The notes under the pieces are model-generated. The model did not search any database, was not told where the DNA came from, and saw nothing but the letters and a program-made list of their open reading frames with translations. Of a DNA stretch of 64,000 nt, positions 24,568-32,208 are shown one piece after another. The stretch is from Pseudomonas guariconensis (GTDB lineage Bacteria; Pseudomonadota; Gammaproteobacteria; Pseudomonadales; Pseudomonadaceae). Made by a program: the position numbers and the translations under genes. The stretch covers positions 165,876 through 229,875 of the forward strand of contig NZ_FMYX01000009.1 of assembly GCF_900102675.1 (NCBI RefSeq). The letters run 5' to 3'. Positions within the stretch are counted from its first letter, which is position 1, and every line of letters begins with the position of its first letter.

Positions 24568-25476
24568 ATGAGCCAGAAACTAAAAGCGGCCATTATCGGC
24601 CCGGGAAACATCGGCACCGACCTGCTGATGAAAATGTGCCGCTCGCAGTGGATCGAGCCGGTGTGGATGGTGGGCGTGGACCCGGAGTCCGAAGGCCTCA
24701 AGCGTGCCCGGGCGATGGGGGTGAAGACCACCGCCGACGGCCTCGACGGCCTGCTGCCCCATGTGCTGGACGATGACATCCGCATCGCCTTCGACGCCAC
24801 CTCGGCCTACGTGCATGCGCACAACAGCCGCAAGCTCAACGAGCTGGGCGTGATCATGGTCGACCTGACCCCGGCGGCCATCGGCCCGTTCTGCGTGCCG
24901 CCGGTCAACCTCAAGGAGCACGCGGCCAAGCTCGCGATGAACGTCAACATGGTCACCTGCGGCGGCCAGGCGACCATCCCGATGGTGGCGGCAGTGTCGC
25001 GGGTGCAGCCAGTGGCCTATGGCGAGATCGTCGCCACCGTGTCGTCCAGCTCCGTGGGCCCCGGTACCCGCCAAAACATCGACGAGTTCACCCGCACCAC
25101 CGCAGGCGCGGTGGAAAGTATCGGTGGCGCCCGTCGCGGCAAGGCGATCATCGTCATCAACCCGGCCGAGCCGCCGCTGATGATGCGCGACACCATCCAT
25201 TGCCTGACCGACGACACCCCCGACCAGGACGCCATCCGCGCGTCGGTGCTGAGCATGGTCGAAGAGGTCCAGCGTTACGTGCCCGGCTACAAGCTAGTCA
25301 ACGGCCCGGTGTTCGACGGCAACAAGGTATCGATCTTCATCGAGGTGCAAGGCTTGGGGGACTTTCTGCCCAAGTCGGCCGGCAACCTGGACATCATGAC
25401 CGCCGCCGGCCTGCGCACCGCCGAGATGTTCGCCGAAGAAGCCCACAAGGGCACCCTGCAATTGCCAGCCCGCTGA
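24568..25476 (+). CDS. hsaG: Acylating propanal/acetaldehyde dehydrogenase HsaG
   Basis: CoA-acylating aldehyde dehydrogenase of 302 aa that converts the aldehyde from HsaF (propanal in steroid degradation) to the acyl-CoA with NAD+ and CoA. The NAD fold starts at KLKAAIIGPGNIGTDLL (residues 4-20), and the catalytic cysteine is C131 in NMVTCGGQAT. The C-terminal half carries the dimer and aldolase contact region (VNGPVFDGNKVSIFIEVQGLG). ATG 24568 with GAGGAGCAAGG upstream. It forms a channelled complex with the aldolase encoded next. Confidence 0.94.
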   Translation: MSQKLKAAIIGPGNIGTDLLMKMCRSQWIEPVWMVGVDPESEGLKRARAMGVKTTADGLDGLLPHVLDDDIRIAFDATSAYVHAHNSRKLNELGVIMVDLTPAAIGPFCVPPVNLKEHAAKLAMNVNMVTCGGQATIPMVAAVSRVQPVAYGEIVATVSSSSVGPGTRQNIDEFTRTTAGAVESIGGARRGKAIIVINPAEPPLMMRDTIHCLTDDTPDQDAIRASVLSMVEEVQRYVPGYKLVNGPVFDGNKVSIFIEVQGLGDFLPKSAGNLDIMTAAGLRTAEMFAEEAHKGTLQLPAR

Positions 25477-25488
25477 GGAGAGGTGGTG

Positions 25489-26523
25489 ATGAACCTTCAA
25501 GGTAAGAACGTGCTGTTGCACGACATGAGCCTGCGTGACGGCATGCATGCCAAGCGCCACCAGATCAGCCTCAAGCAGATGGTCGATGTGGCCACCGGCC
25601 TGGACGCCGCCGGCGTGCCGCTGATCGAAATCACCCACGGCGATGGCCTGGGTGGGGCCTCGTTGAACTATGGCTTCCCGGCGCACAGCGATGAGGAGTA
25701 CTTCAGCGCGGTGATCCCCAAGCTCAAGCAGGCCAAGGTCTCGGCCTTGCTGCTGCCAGGCATCGGCACTCTGGATCATCTGAAGATGGCCCATGAGCAC
25801 GGCGTCTCGACCATCCGCGTGGCCACCCACTGCACCGAGGCGGACGTCTCCGGGCAGCACATCGGCATGGCGGCGAAGATGGGCCTGGACACCGTGGGCT
25901 TCTTGATGATGGCGCACATGGTCAGCGCCGAGAAGCTGCTGGAGCAAGCGCGCCTGATGCAAAGCTACGGCGCCAACTGCATCTACTGCACCGACTCGGC
26001 CGGCTACATGCTGCCCGACGAAGTCAGCGAGAAGATCGGCGTATTGCGCCAAGGGCTGGAGGCGAAAACCGAGGTGGGCTTCCACGGCCACCACAACCTG
26101 GGCATGGCGATTGCCAACTCCCTGGCCGCGATCGAAGCCGGCGCGGTGCGTATCGACGGCTCCGTGGCCGGCCTGGGTGCCGGTGCCGGCAACACCCCGC
26201 TGGAAGTGTTCGTCGCCGTACTCGAGCGCATGGGCGTGAACAGCGGCGTGGACCTGTACCGCATCATGGACGTGGCCGAAGACCTCGTGGTGCCGATGAT
26301 GGACCAGCCCATCCGCCTGGACCGCGACGCCCTGACACTCGGTTACGCCGGTGTGTACAGCTCCTTCCTACTGTTTGCCAAGCGCGCCGAGCTCAAGTAC
26401 GGCATCCCCGCCCGCGACCTGCTGGTAGAGCTAGGCCGCCGCGGCACCGTGGGAGGACAAGAAGACATGATCGAAGACCTCGCCCTGACCCTCTCCCGCG
26501 CCCGCAACCTCCTGCCAACCTGA
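25489..26523 (+). CDS. hsaF: 4-hydroxy-2-oxohexanoate aldolase HsaF
   Basis: DRE-TIM metallolyase of 344 aa, class II aldolase that splits 4-hydroxy-2-oxohexanoate into pyruvate and propanal. LHDMSLRDGMHAKRHQ (residues 10-25) holds the Arg-Asp pair, and the Mn ligands lie in GFHGHHNLGMA near residue 196. The C-terminal helical communication domain that meets HsaG is complete. I chose ATG 25489, 5 nt after the SD GAGGAGAGG; two GTG codons directly before it are alternatives. Last gene of the operon; a hairpin follows at 26533. Confidence 0.94.
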   Translation: MNLQGKNVLLHDMSLRDGMHAKRHQISLKQMVDVATGLDAAGVPLIEITHGDGLGGASLNYGFPAHSDEEYFSAVIPKLKQAKVSALLLPGIGTLDHLKMAHEHGVSTIRVATHCTEADVSGQHIGMAAKMGLDTVGFLMMAHMVSAEKLLEQARLMQSYGANCIYCTDSAGYMLPDEVSEKIGVLRQGLEAKTEVGFHGHHNLGMAIANSLAAIEAGAVRIDGSVAGLGAGAGNTPLEVFVAVLERMGVNSGVDLYRIMDVAEDLVVPMMDQPIRLDRDALTLGYAGVYSSFLLFAKRAELKYGIPARDLLVELGRRGTVGGQEDMIEDLALTLSRARNLLPT

Positions 26524-26532
26524 AACCCCAAA

Positions 26533-26549
26533 GGGCTGCTTTGCAGCCC
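26533..26549 (+). terminator. Hairpin after hsaF
   Basis: GGGCTGC-TTT-GCAGCCC, perfect 7-bp stem 9 nt after the hsaF stop. No T tract, same sequence as at 21892. Confidence 0.55.
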
Positions 26550-26657
26550 ATCGCAACTGCGCCAGCACCCCCAAGCATTTGCGCCGACCGTCAGGTCGGC
26601 GCCTGAGCGCCGAACCACCGCTCCCACAGCGCAGACCAGAACAAATAATCAGCTTGT

Positions 26658-26747
<90 letters not shown>

Positions 26748-26830
26748 TTGATGCGCGACGGTTCAGCCACCACCGATCGCGACCTCAGAAGGCCGAGAGG
26801 AGGTGTCTGGAGGGGCAGGTGCGCAGCGCC

Positions 26831-26988
26831 CTTCGGCGTAGCCGAAGTCGCGAGATGGAGGCTGGCGTAGCCAGCCGGAGGCCGCGAAGCCCCGTAAGAC
26901 ACCGCAGCGAGGGGACCCGGTGCGAAGCGCCGGGCCGGATGTGGGAGCCAGCGGTTTTTGCCTACTTTTGCCCAAGAGCAAAAGTAGG
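26831..26988. repeat. Structured intergenic element with four stem-loops
   Basis: Four perfect or near-perfect hairpins follow each other: CTTCGGC-gta-GCCGAAG (26831-26847), GGCTGGC-gta-GCCAGCC (26860-26876), CCCGGTGC-gaa-GCGCCGGG with one wobble pair (26916-26934), and CCTACTTTTGC-n6-GCAAAAGTAGG (26961-26988). Two share the loop GTA. The block looks like a multicopy intergenic element of Pseudomonas, or a structured RNA; which one cannot be told here. Confidence 0.6.
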
Positions 26989-27084
26989 TCGCCGTAAAGG
27001 CGAAAAGCGCCGGTGGCGCCACCGCCAACACCGGATATTCACCCAATCTGAAAGCTCAAGCCCAAGCCCATGCCCTACTTGAGT

Positions 27085-27636
27085 TCAGCCCCGCTCAGCC
27101 AGGACCCCCATCGCCATGAACAACGCTGCAATAGCCCGAGCCTCATGCAGCTCACCCGTGGCCACCAGCTTAGGAACGTCCGCCAAATCCACCGCCAAAC
27201 ACTCCAAAGGCTCCGGCTCATCCCCACCGTCATTGCTGCAAGGACTCAGCTGCTCAGCCAGCACCACCCGACAACGGTGACACAGATGCCCCGGCGCCAA
27301 GGTCAGCTCACCCAGCTCGGTCAGCCGACCGGCCCGCAGGCCGACTTCCTCACCCAACTCACGCTGCGCCGCCTCCAAATAGCCCTCACCGGTATCGGCA
27401 CCGCCCTTGGGCAAACCGAGAATGGTGCCTTCGACCCCCACCGCATACTCGCGCACCATCAGCACATGCTGCGGATCCGGCATGGCCACCAGCAGCACCG
27501 AGCGGTAGCCGGTACCACGCAGGCGCTCGTAGACGCGATGCTGGCCATTGCTAAAGCGCAGGTGCAGGGCTTCGATCTGGAAGTGGCTGCTCTGGGCCAG
27601 CAGCTCGGTCTTGAGGATGGTTGGGCTCTGGCGCAT
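27085..27636 (-). CDS. NUDIX hydrolase, NudE-like
   Basis: NUDIX hydrolase of 183 aa. The Nudix box is GGADTGEGYLEAAQRELGEE followed by VGL (about residues 78-100), matching Gx5Ex7REx2EEx(G). The surrounding segments FSNGQHRVYERLRGTGY and TLAPGHLCHRCRVVLAE resemble NudE-type ADP-ribose/ADP-compound hydrolases, of which this may be a second copy. It is preceded by a perfect dyad (box I) at the same distance as in the steroid genes, which suggests induction together with them. What it would hydrolyse there (a CoA or nucleotide derivative) is unknown. Confidence 0.85.
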   Translation of the reverse strand: MRQSPTILKTELLAQSSHFQIEALHLRFSNGQHRVYERLRGTGYRSVLLVAMPDPQHVLMVREYAVGVEGTILGLPKGGADTGEGYLEAAQRELGEEVGLRAGRLTELGELTLAPGHLCHRCRVVLAEQLSPCSNDGGDEPEPLECLAVDLADVPKLVATGELHEARAIAALFMAMGVLAERG

Positions 27637-27698
27637 GGCGGGGCCTCTGGCGACGGAAAGCGACAGGGGCTACTGTGCGCTGCCAGCCGGCACCTGCC

Positions 27699-27716
27699 AT
27701 CGTCCGAGCGGACGAT
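27699..27716 (-). promoter_or_regulatory. Steroid-box I (perfect 18-bp dyad), nudE-like promoter
   Basis: ATCGTCC-GAGC-GGACGAT: both 7-nt arms are perfectly complementary, extended by a flanking C/G pair. It lies 62 nt before the nudE-like start and also 28 nt past the LuxR stop, so a terminator role for luxR is the competing reading. Confidence 0.6.
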
Positions 27717-27743
27717 GGCCAGGCAGGGGGGTAGGGCGGGGCT

Positions 27744-28871
27744 TCAGCCCAAGGTGGCGACGCTGCGCAGGATCAACCGCACGAGCATGGTCTGGCGTGT
27801 GACGCCGGTCTTGGAGAAGGTCGAGCGCAGGTGCGCACGCGAGGTATTGCGGCTGATGCCCAGTTCCTCGGAGGCTTCGTCGAGGGTCAGGCCGTTGGCC
27901 AGCAGCATCGCCAACTGGGTTTCGGCCGGGGTGAAGTCGAACAGGGCGCGGACGATCTCCTGGGGCGCCGAGGATTGCTGCTCCGGGTCGCTGATGAAAA
28001 TGACCACGGTCGGGCATTGTTTGCCCTCGCTCCAGGCCGACAGCGGTACTGAACGCACGATGATGCCCAGGTCGGCACGCCCGGAGGGGCGCTTGACGCG
28101 CATGGCCTCGACCACCGACGCCAGGTTGCCCTTCTGCGAGAGCATGGCCTGGCGCACCAGGCGACGAAACTCCTGGGTATCCCGGGCGCTGCCGACCTGC
28201 AACCCATCATTGACCTGCTTGATGCCGTCCTTTTCCTGCAGCAGGCGCTCGGCCACCTGGTTGGTCTGCAGCACCTTGCCGGTGTCGTCGAGGATGATCG
28301 TGCCCACGGCCATCTGGTCCACGGCGCCGGCATACAGGTTGCGTTCAGTCTCGATGCGGTTGAGCTGCATGTGCAGCTTGATCGAACGTTCCAGGTGCGG
28401 GATGAACCGCGCCAGCAGGTGTTTTTCCGATTCGACGAAGGGCGCATCGTCACGCCCGCGGCTGATACGCAGGCGGCACTGGGCGCCGTCGTTGGTGTTG
28501 ATGTCCACCCCCAGGATGTGAAACACATCCACCGGCTCCAGGAAATTGCGGAAGAACTCCGACTGCTTGAGCTCGGCCTCGGGCATGAAGTCGGCCAGGG
28601 CCACCACTTCCCGGTTGGGCAGCCCGACGAACGGGTCCAAGGCGAAGAAGTGTTTGTTGTAGGACGCGGTGGCGTCGCTGGAGCTGCCGGTGGTGCTGAC
28701 CATCAACCCATCGACCTGGGTGCTGGGCGGGCGCAGGATGAAGGTGACGTACTTGCTGTGCAGCAGGCTGTTGAGCTGATTGAGAAAGGTGACCCAGGGG
28801 ATGGATTCCAGCGGGCCCTCGTAGAGCTGGCCGACCAGCTCGCTGAAGTCTTCGAAACTGAGAGTCTGCAT
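27744..28871 (-). CDS. LuxR-type transcriptional regulator, TeiR-like candidate activator
   Basis: 375-aa regulator. The C-terminal LuxR/FixJ helix-turn-helix spans about residues 305-368 (FDFTPAETQLAMLLANGLT, then DEASEELGISRNTSRAHL). The N-terminal 150 residues resemble no receiver, and a PAS-like segment (GTIILDDTGKVLQTNQVAE) lies near residue 190. The architecture matches TeiR, the LuxR-type steroid-degradation activator of Comamonas testosteroni. It is the only regulator inside the dyad-bearing block, making it the best candidate to bind boxes A-K. No dyad was found before its own start. It lies 138 nt after kshA on the same strand, with a hairpin between. Confidence 0.85.
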   Translation of the reverse strand: MQTLSFEDFSELVGQLYEGPLESIPWVTFLNQLNSLLHSKYVTFILRPPSTQVDGLMVSTTGSSSDATASYNKHFFALDPFVGLPNREVVALADFMPEAELKQSEFFRNFLEPVDVFHILGVDINTNDGAQCRLRISRGRDDAPFVESEKHLLARFIPHLERSIKLHMQLNRIETERNLYAGAVDQMAVGTIILDDTGKVLQTNQVAERLLQEKDGIKQVNDGLQVGSARDTQEFRRLVRQAMLSQKGNLASVVEAMRVKRPSGRADLGIIVRSVPLSAWSEGKQCPTVVIFISDPEQQSSAPQEIVRALFDFTPAETQLAMLLANGLTLDEASEELGISRNTSRAHLRSTFSKTGVTRQTMLVRLILRSVATLG

Positions 28872-28964
28872 CGGTGGTTACCGCTTCTTATTATTAGCAT
28901 TGGCGCCGCGAGCATATAGGCAGCCCTTGTCCGCGCGCAATGTCCTGTTGCGGGGGCCCGACAG

Positions 28965-28980
28965 CCGCCCGTTCGGGCGG
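28965..28980 (-). terminator. Hairpin between kshA and luxR
   Basis: CCGCCCG-TT-CGGGCGG, a 7-bp stem 30 nt after the kshA stop. The 2-nt gap makes the real loop larger. No T tract, so probably partial attenuation at best. Confidence 0.4.
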
Positions 28981-29009
28981 TTGCCAGGTTGTGCCAGGCG
29001 GTGTAACGG

Positions 29010-30053
29010 TCAAGCGCGCTCGCGGCTGCGCACGACGAATTGCTTGCAGTCGCGGGTCTCATCGGCCAGCAAGGCGACGTCGGTGTAAAACTGCTCGTAC
29101 CAGCGACGCAACTGGTACACCGGGCCGTCGCCGTCGCACAGCAGTGGGTTGTCGACGCGGGTCTTGGTGTGCCAGATGGCCACATCCTCGTAGAAGGCTT
29201 CCTGGGCCTGCTTGACGTAGGCCTTGGCGATGGCCTGGTTTTCCTCCTCGGACAGTCCTGGGATTTTCTTGACCAGCACGCCATAGCGCAGGGTGAAACT
29301 GTTCAGGTCGATCGGTACGTGGCAATTGAGCAGGATCGAGTGGATCGGCTGCCCGCCCATGGCACCGGTCATTTCCGTGATCTGGTAGGCCGGGCCATAG
29401 TAGGTGGCCACGGTGGTCAGCTCGCTGTCACCGGACAACCGCTCGCTGCGCGCCCGCATGATCTGGGCGGCGGTGTGGCCCTCGAAAACGTTGCTGAATT
29501 CATCGACCGGTGCGCCATGCACGCTGCCGAAGTGCGCCATGTCGGCGACGTTGTCGATCAGTTCGCGGCAGTTGGTGTCGATCTTCAGATCGGCGATTTC
29601 CCAGTGGGCCCAGGCGTCGTCGAAACAGGCGTCGATGCGTGGGATGGCCTGCTCGGCGATCGGCGGGTTGCCTTCGGGATCGTTCCACACGAACAGCAGA
29701 TGGTTCTGCTCCATGATCGGCCAGCGCTTGATCTTCGCCCGTGGAGGAATGCGCTTGGCGTAGGGGATGTCGTCGCACACGCCGTCGGCGTTCCAGCGCC
29801 AGCTGTGGAAGGGGCAGCGGATGGCGTTGCCTTCGATGCAGCCGGTGCTCAGGTCAGCGCCCATGTGTGGGCAATAGCCATCGAGAATGTTGAGCTGGCC
29901 GTCCTCGCCCTGGAAGGCCACCAAGCGGGTGCCGAAGACATCCAGGCGGTGCGCCTTGCCATCACGGTATTGCGCCGCCAGGCCCAGGCAATGCCAGCCG
30001 CGCGCGTAGCGGTCCTCCAGCAGTTTGGCTTCGATACGGTGCAGCGTGCTCAT
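29010..30053 (-). CDS. kshA: 3-ketosteroid 9alpha-hydroxylase oxygenase component KshA
   Basis: Rieske non-haem iron oxygenase, 347 aa, that puts the 9alpha-hydroxyl on (1,4-)3-ketosteroids; with KstD this opens ring B spontaneously. Rieske ligands are C61, H63, C80 and H83 (CPHMGADLSTGC and CPFHSW). Mononuclear iron ligands are H174 and H179 in NVADMAHFGSVHG and probably D290 in FYEDVAIWHTK; D171 is the bridge. I chose ATG 30053 with GGAG 9 nt upstream; the AACAACAAC between them looks like a Crc/Hfq site. Box J, 119 nt upstream, has GAATCA at the expected -10 distance toward this gene too, so it may serve both directions. Confidence 0.94.
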   Translation of the reverse strand: MSTLHRIEAKLLEDRYARGWHCLGLAAQYRDGKAHRLDVFGTRLVAFQGEDGQLNILDGYCPHMGADLSTGCIEGNAIRCPFHSWRWNADGVCDDIPYAKRIPPRAKIKRWPIMEQNHLLFVWNDPEGNPPIAEQAIPRIDACFDDAWAHWEIADLKIDTNCRELIDNVADMAHFGSVHGAPVDEFSNVFEGHTAAQIMRARSERLSGDSELTTVATYYGPAYQITEMTGAMGGQPIHSILLNCHVPIDLNSFTLRYGVLVKKIPGLSEEENQAIAKAYVKQAQEAFYEDVAIWHTKTRVDNPLLCDGDGPVYQLRRWYEQFYTDVALLADETRDCKQFVVRSRERA

Positions 30054-30054
30054 G

Positions 30055-30062
30055 TTGTTGTT
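30055..30062 (-). promoter_or_regulatory. AAnAAnAA motif between SD and start of kshA
   Basis: AACAACAA (extended to AACAACAAC) immediately before the kshA ATG. Strong position for translational control by Crc/Hfq; inferred. Confidence 0.55.
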
Positions 30063-30172
30063 CTCCGGTCTTTGTTGGGGCCGCCGGCCGTACCACGCCA
30101 CCTTGGTCACTGGCAGCTCGGTTGGCGGTACTGATGCACCCGAGTGATTCTGCCGCGCGTGACGCATCGGTC

Positions 30173-30190
30173 ATCGTCTGAACGGACGAT
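30173..30190 (+). promoter_or_regulatory. Steroid-box J (18-bp dyad), hydrolase and perhaps kshA promoter
   Basis: ATCGTCT-GAAC-GGACGAT, 66 nt before the plus-strand hydrolase and 119 nt before kshA on the minus strand. -10-like hexamers occur about 21-23 nt away on both sides (ATCTAC and GAATCA). Confidence 0.65.
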
Positions 30191-30256
30191 GGCCGCCATC
30201 GACGGTGCCGATCTACTGGCGTGCATGCCTACCTCGCAACGTTCAAGGAGAGCGCC

Positions 30257-31183
30257 ATGCCCCTCGATAACCAGCTGGCCGCCGTGCTCCAGGGTTTCAC
30301 CGCCCAGGGCGAACCGGACTACGCCACCCTCGATGCCGTGCAATACCGCCTGCACGCCGACAACCTGATGCCGCCGCTGCCGGGGGCGGACATGGCCGAA
30401 GTGCGCGACCTCCAAGTGGCCGGGGCGGCGGGCCTGCTGCCGGCGCGCCTGTACCGCCCGGTGGCCCGCGAGGACTTGCCGCTGCTGGTGTTCTTCCATG
30501 GCGGCGGCTTTGTCATCGGCAACCTCGACACTCACGACAACCTGTGCCGCGCCCTGGCCCTTGAGACCCGCGCGGTGGTGGTGTCGGTGGGCTATCGCCT
30601 GGCGCCGGAGGCGCGCTTCCCGGCGGCGCCTGAGGACTGCTACGCCGCCACGTGCTGGTTGGTCGAGCAGGCCGATGCGCTGGGGGTGGACGCCCGCCGC
30701 CTGGCGGTGGCCGGGGACAGCGCCGGCGGCAACCTGGCCATTGCCGTGAGCCGGCTGGCCCGGGAGCGCCAGGGCCCGGCGATCCGTCACCAATGCCTGT
30801 TCTACCCGGTGACGGACGCGGCGTGCGACAGCGCGTCCTATCGCGACTTCGCCGAGGGCTACCTGTTGTCGCGGGCAATGATGGGGTGGTTCTGGGCGCA
30901 GTACCTGAAGCGCCCGGAGCAGGGCGCCGACCCCTTGGCCTCGCCGCTGCGCGATGACGATTTGCAGGGCCTGCCGGCCACCACGCTGCTGACTGCCGAG
31001 TACGACCCGCTGCGCGATGAGGGCGAGGCCTTCGCCGAGCGCCTGCAGGCGGCCGGGGTGGCGGTGCGTTTGCAGCGCTGCGACGGCATGGTGCATGGCT
31101 TCGTCAGCCTGGCGCCGTTCGTCGAGGCGGCCGCCCGAGCGTTGCAGGGGGCTGCGGCGGACATCCGTCGGGCGCTGTCGTGA
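30257..31183 (+). CDS. HSL-family alpha/beta hydrolase (esterase)
   Basis: Hormone-sensitive-lipase type esterase of 308 aa with HGGGF (81-85) as oxyanion motif and triad S155 (GDSAGG), D250 (AEYDPLRDEG) and H280 (GMVHGF). No signal peptide, so cytoplasmic. ATG 30257 has AAGGAG upstream; a longer reading from 30221 has no SD. Under box J, facing away from kshA. Plausible role is hydrolysis of a steroid or bile-acid ester, or of a lactone intermediate; inferred from regulation only. Confidence 0.87.
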   Translation: MPLDNQLAAVLQGFTAQGEPDYATLDAVQYRLHADNLMPPLPGADMAEVRDLQVAGAAGLLPARLYRPVAREDLPLLVFFHGGGFVIGNLDTHDNLCRALALETRAVVVSVGYRLAPEARFPAAPEDCYAATCWLVEQADALGVDARRLAVAGDSAGGNLAIAVSRLARERQGPAIRHQCLFYPVTDAACDSASYRDFAEGYLLSRAMMGWFWAQYLKRPEQGADPLASPLRDDDLQGLPATTLLTAEYDPLRDEGEAFAERLQAAGVAVRLQRCDGMVHGFVSLAPFVEAAARALQGAAADIRRALS

Positions 31184-31194
31184 AATTGATCCGC

Positions 31195-31212
31195 CTCGTC
31201 CGTTTGGACGAG
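31195..31212 (+). promoter_or_regulatory. Steroid-box K (perfect 18-bp dyad), small-protein promoter
   Basis: CTCGTCC-GTTT-GGACGAG, perfect arms extended by C/G, 65 nt before the small exported protein. TAGTCT starts 21 nt after the dyad. It begins 11 nt after the hydrolase stop. Confidence 0.65.
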
Positions 31213-31277
31213 GCGGGCCGAGAACGTCGCTTCTAGTCTGGCTTCACAACGTCTCCCTCGCGCATAGAGGCATGGCC

Positions 31278-31451
31278 ATGAAAACAACAACAAGATTTTG
31301 CCTGACCCTGATCGTGTGTGCCTTCGCCGCCGCCTATGTGGCCGCGGTCACACGCCCCTTGCCCATGCCGCTGAGCATGGCCTACTACTGCCAGCCCAAT
31401 TACCAGCCGTGCTACATGCCGGTACCCAGTTCCATGCGCCTGTTGCCCTGA
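31278..31451 (+). CDS. Small exported protein of unknown function in the steroid regulon
   Basis: 57-residue protein, not recognised. MKTTTRFCLTLIVCAFAAAY looks like a signal peptide or signal anchor; the rest is short and rich in Pro, Met, Tyr and Cys (YYCQPNYQPCYMPVPSSM). Two cysteines in the mature part, six residues apart, could pair. ATG 31278 is 7 nt from AGAGG; ATG 31272 is too close to it. The gene has its own dyad (box K), and a double AACAACAA in codons 2-6, the same double signature as kshA and hsaA. It ends 5 nt before the convergent TetR stop. Confidence 0.7.
   Translation: MKTTTRFCLTLIVCAFAAAYVAAVTRPLPMPLSMAYYCQPNYQPCYMPVPSSMRLLP
31283..31293 (+). promoter_or_regulatory. Overlapping AAnAAnAA motifs in first codons of the small protein
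   Basis: AACAACAACAA, two overlapping motifs encoding the Thr run. Possible Crc/Hfq site; inferred. Confidence 0.5.
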
Positions 31452-31456
31452 CGGGC

Positions 31457-32047
31457 TCAGGTACCGATGTGGTGCAGCAGGCGCAGTTGCTTGCGGATCT
31501 GCTCGGGCGCCTCGGGCACCAGGCAGTAGGCCAGGCATAGCCGGCTGATCAGGGCGATGCTGTCGTCCAGGCTGACGCTGGCGCCGTGGCGCTGCACGTG
31601 CCGCTCGAAGGGGCCTGCCAGCACTTGCTGCCACAACGGCGCGATGTCCTCAAGGATGTAGGCGAACACCTCGGGGCTGGCCGCCTTGGCCAGGTAGCCC
31701 TGGTGAAACCCACCCCGGTGCTGGTCGCGGTAGCGCACGGCAAAGCACAGGCATTCCTCCAGGTAGCGCTCGAAGTCGTCCTCGAAGCTGACCAACTGCT
31801 CCTGCATGGCACTGAAGAATCCGGCGTTCTCGCTGCTGATCACCGCCTGTACCAGTGCCTGCTTGGTGGCGAAGTAGCGGTAGAGCGTGCGTCGGGAAAT
31901 ATTCGCCCGGCGCGCCACGTCGTCGATGGCAAACCCCTCCGGGCCCATCTCGCTCATCGCCGCCAGGGCGCATTCGAGGATCTGCTGGCGCCCTTGCTCG
32001 GCACTGTCCATACGGCTGGCATCGCCCCAGCGCAGTTGTCGGGTCAT
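31457..32047 (-). CDS. TetR-family regulator divergent from kstD
   Basis: TetR-type repressor of 196 aa. The DNA-binding domain is at about residues 17-62 (QILECALAAMSEMGPEGFAI, then DDVARRANISRRTLYRYFAT), followed by a helical ligand-binding domain. I chose ATG 32047 with AAGG upstream; in-frame ATGs further up are possible. The intergenic region with kstD holds a dyad (TTTGTG/CACAAA) that is repeated before the VOC-SDR operon at 40.8 kb. By position it should control kstD and that operon, with a steroid or CoA ester as ligand. It is not clearly KstR or KstR2 by sequence. Confidence 0.85.
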   Translation of the reverse strand: MTRQLRWGDASRMDSAEQGRQQILECALAAMSEMGPEGFAIDDVARRANISRRTLYRYFATKQALVQAVISSENAGFFSAMQEQLVSFEDDFERYLEECLCFAVRYRDQHRGGFHQGYLAKAASPEVFAYILEDIAPLWQQVLAGPFERHVQRHGASVSLDDSIALISRLCLAYCLVPEAPEQIRKQLRLLHHIGT

Positions 32048-32112
32048 GGCGGAACCTTCTGTGATCATTGGAAGTGGCGGCGATTGTCGCACTTAATGGC
32101 ACGGCTGCAAGT

Positions 32113-32157
32113 TTTTGTGTCATCGCAATGGCTCACAAATAAAAATATGTGACATAG
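32113..32157 (+). promoter_or_regulatory. kstD promoter/operator shared with 40.8 kb
   Basis: A 45-bp stretch running from TTTTGTG to GTGACATAG that aligns without gaps to 40842-40798 on the minus strand, with both ends almost identical. It contains TTTGTG (32114-32119) and CACAAA (32134-32139) as inverted arms. Lower GC than its surroundings. Probable target of the divergent TetR. Confidence 0.6.
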
Positions 32158-32208
32158 TGCGATCTCCATGGAATCGCGGCCAGCGGCCGCCAGCGGGGAG
32201 GTGCATCG

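Noticed and set aside
27699..27716. Perfect dyad read as a plain terminator of luxR
   Set aside because: Possible, but it has no T tract on the relevant strand, and both sequence and distance to the next gene match the ten other dyads; kept as a regulatory site with reduced confidence.
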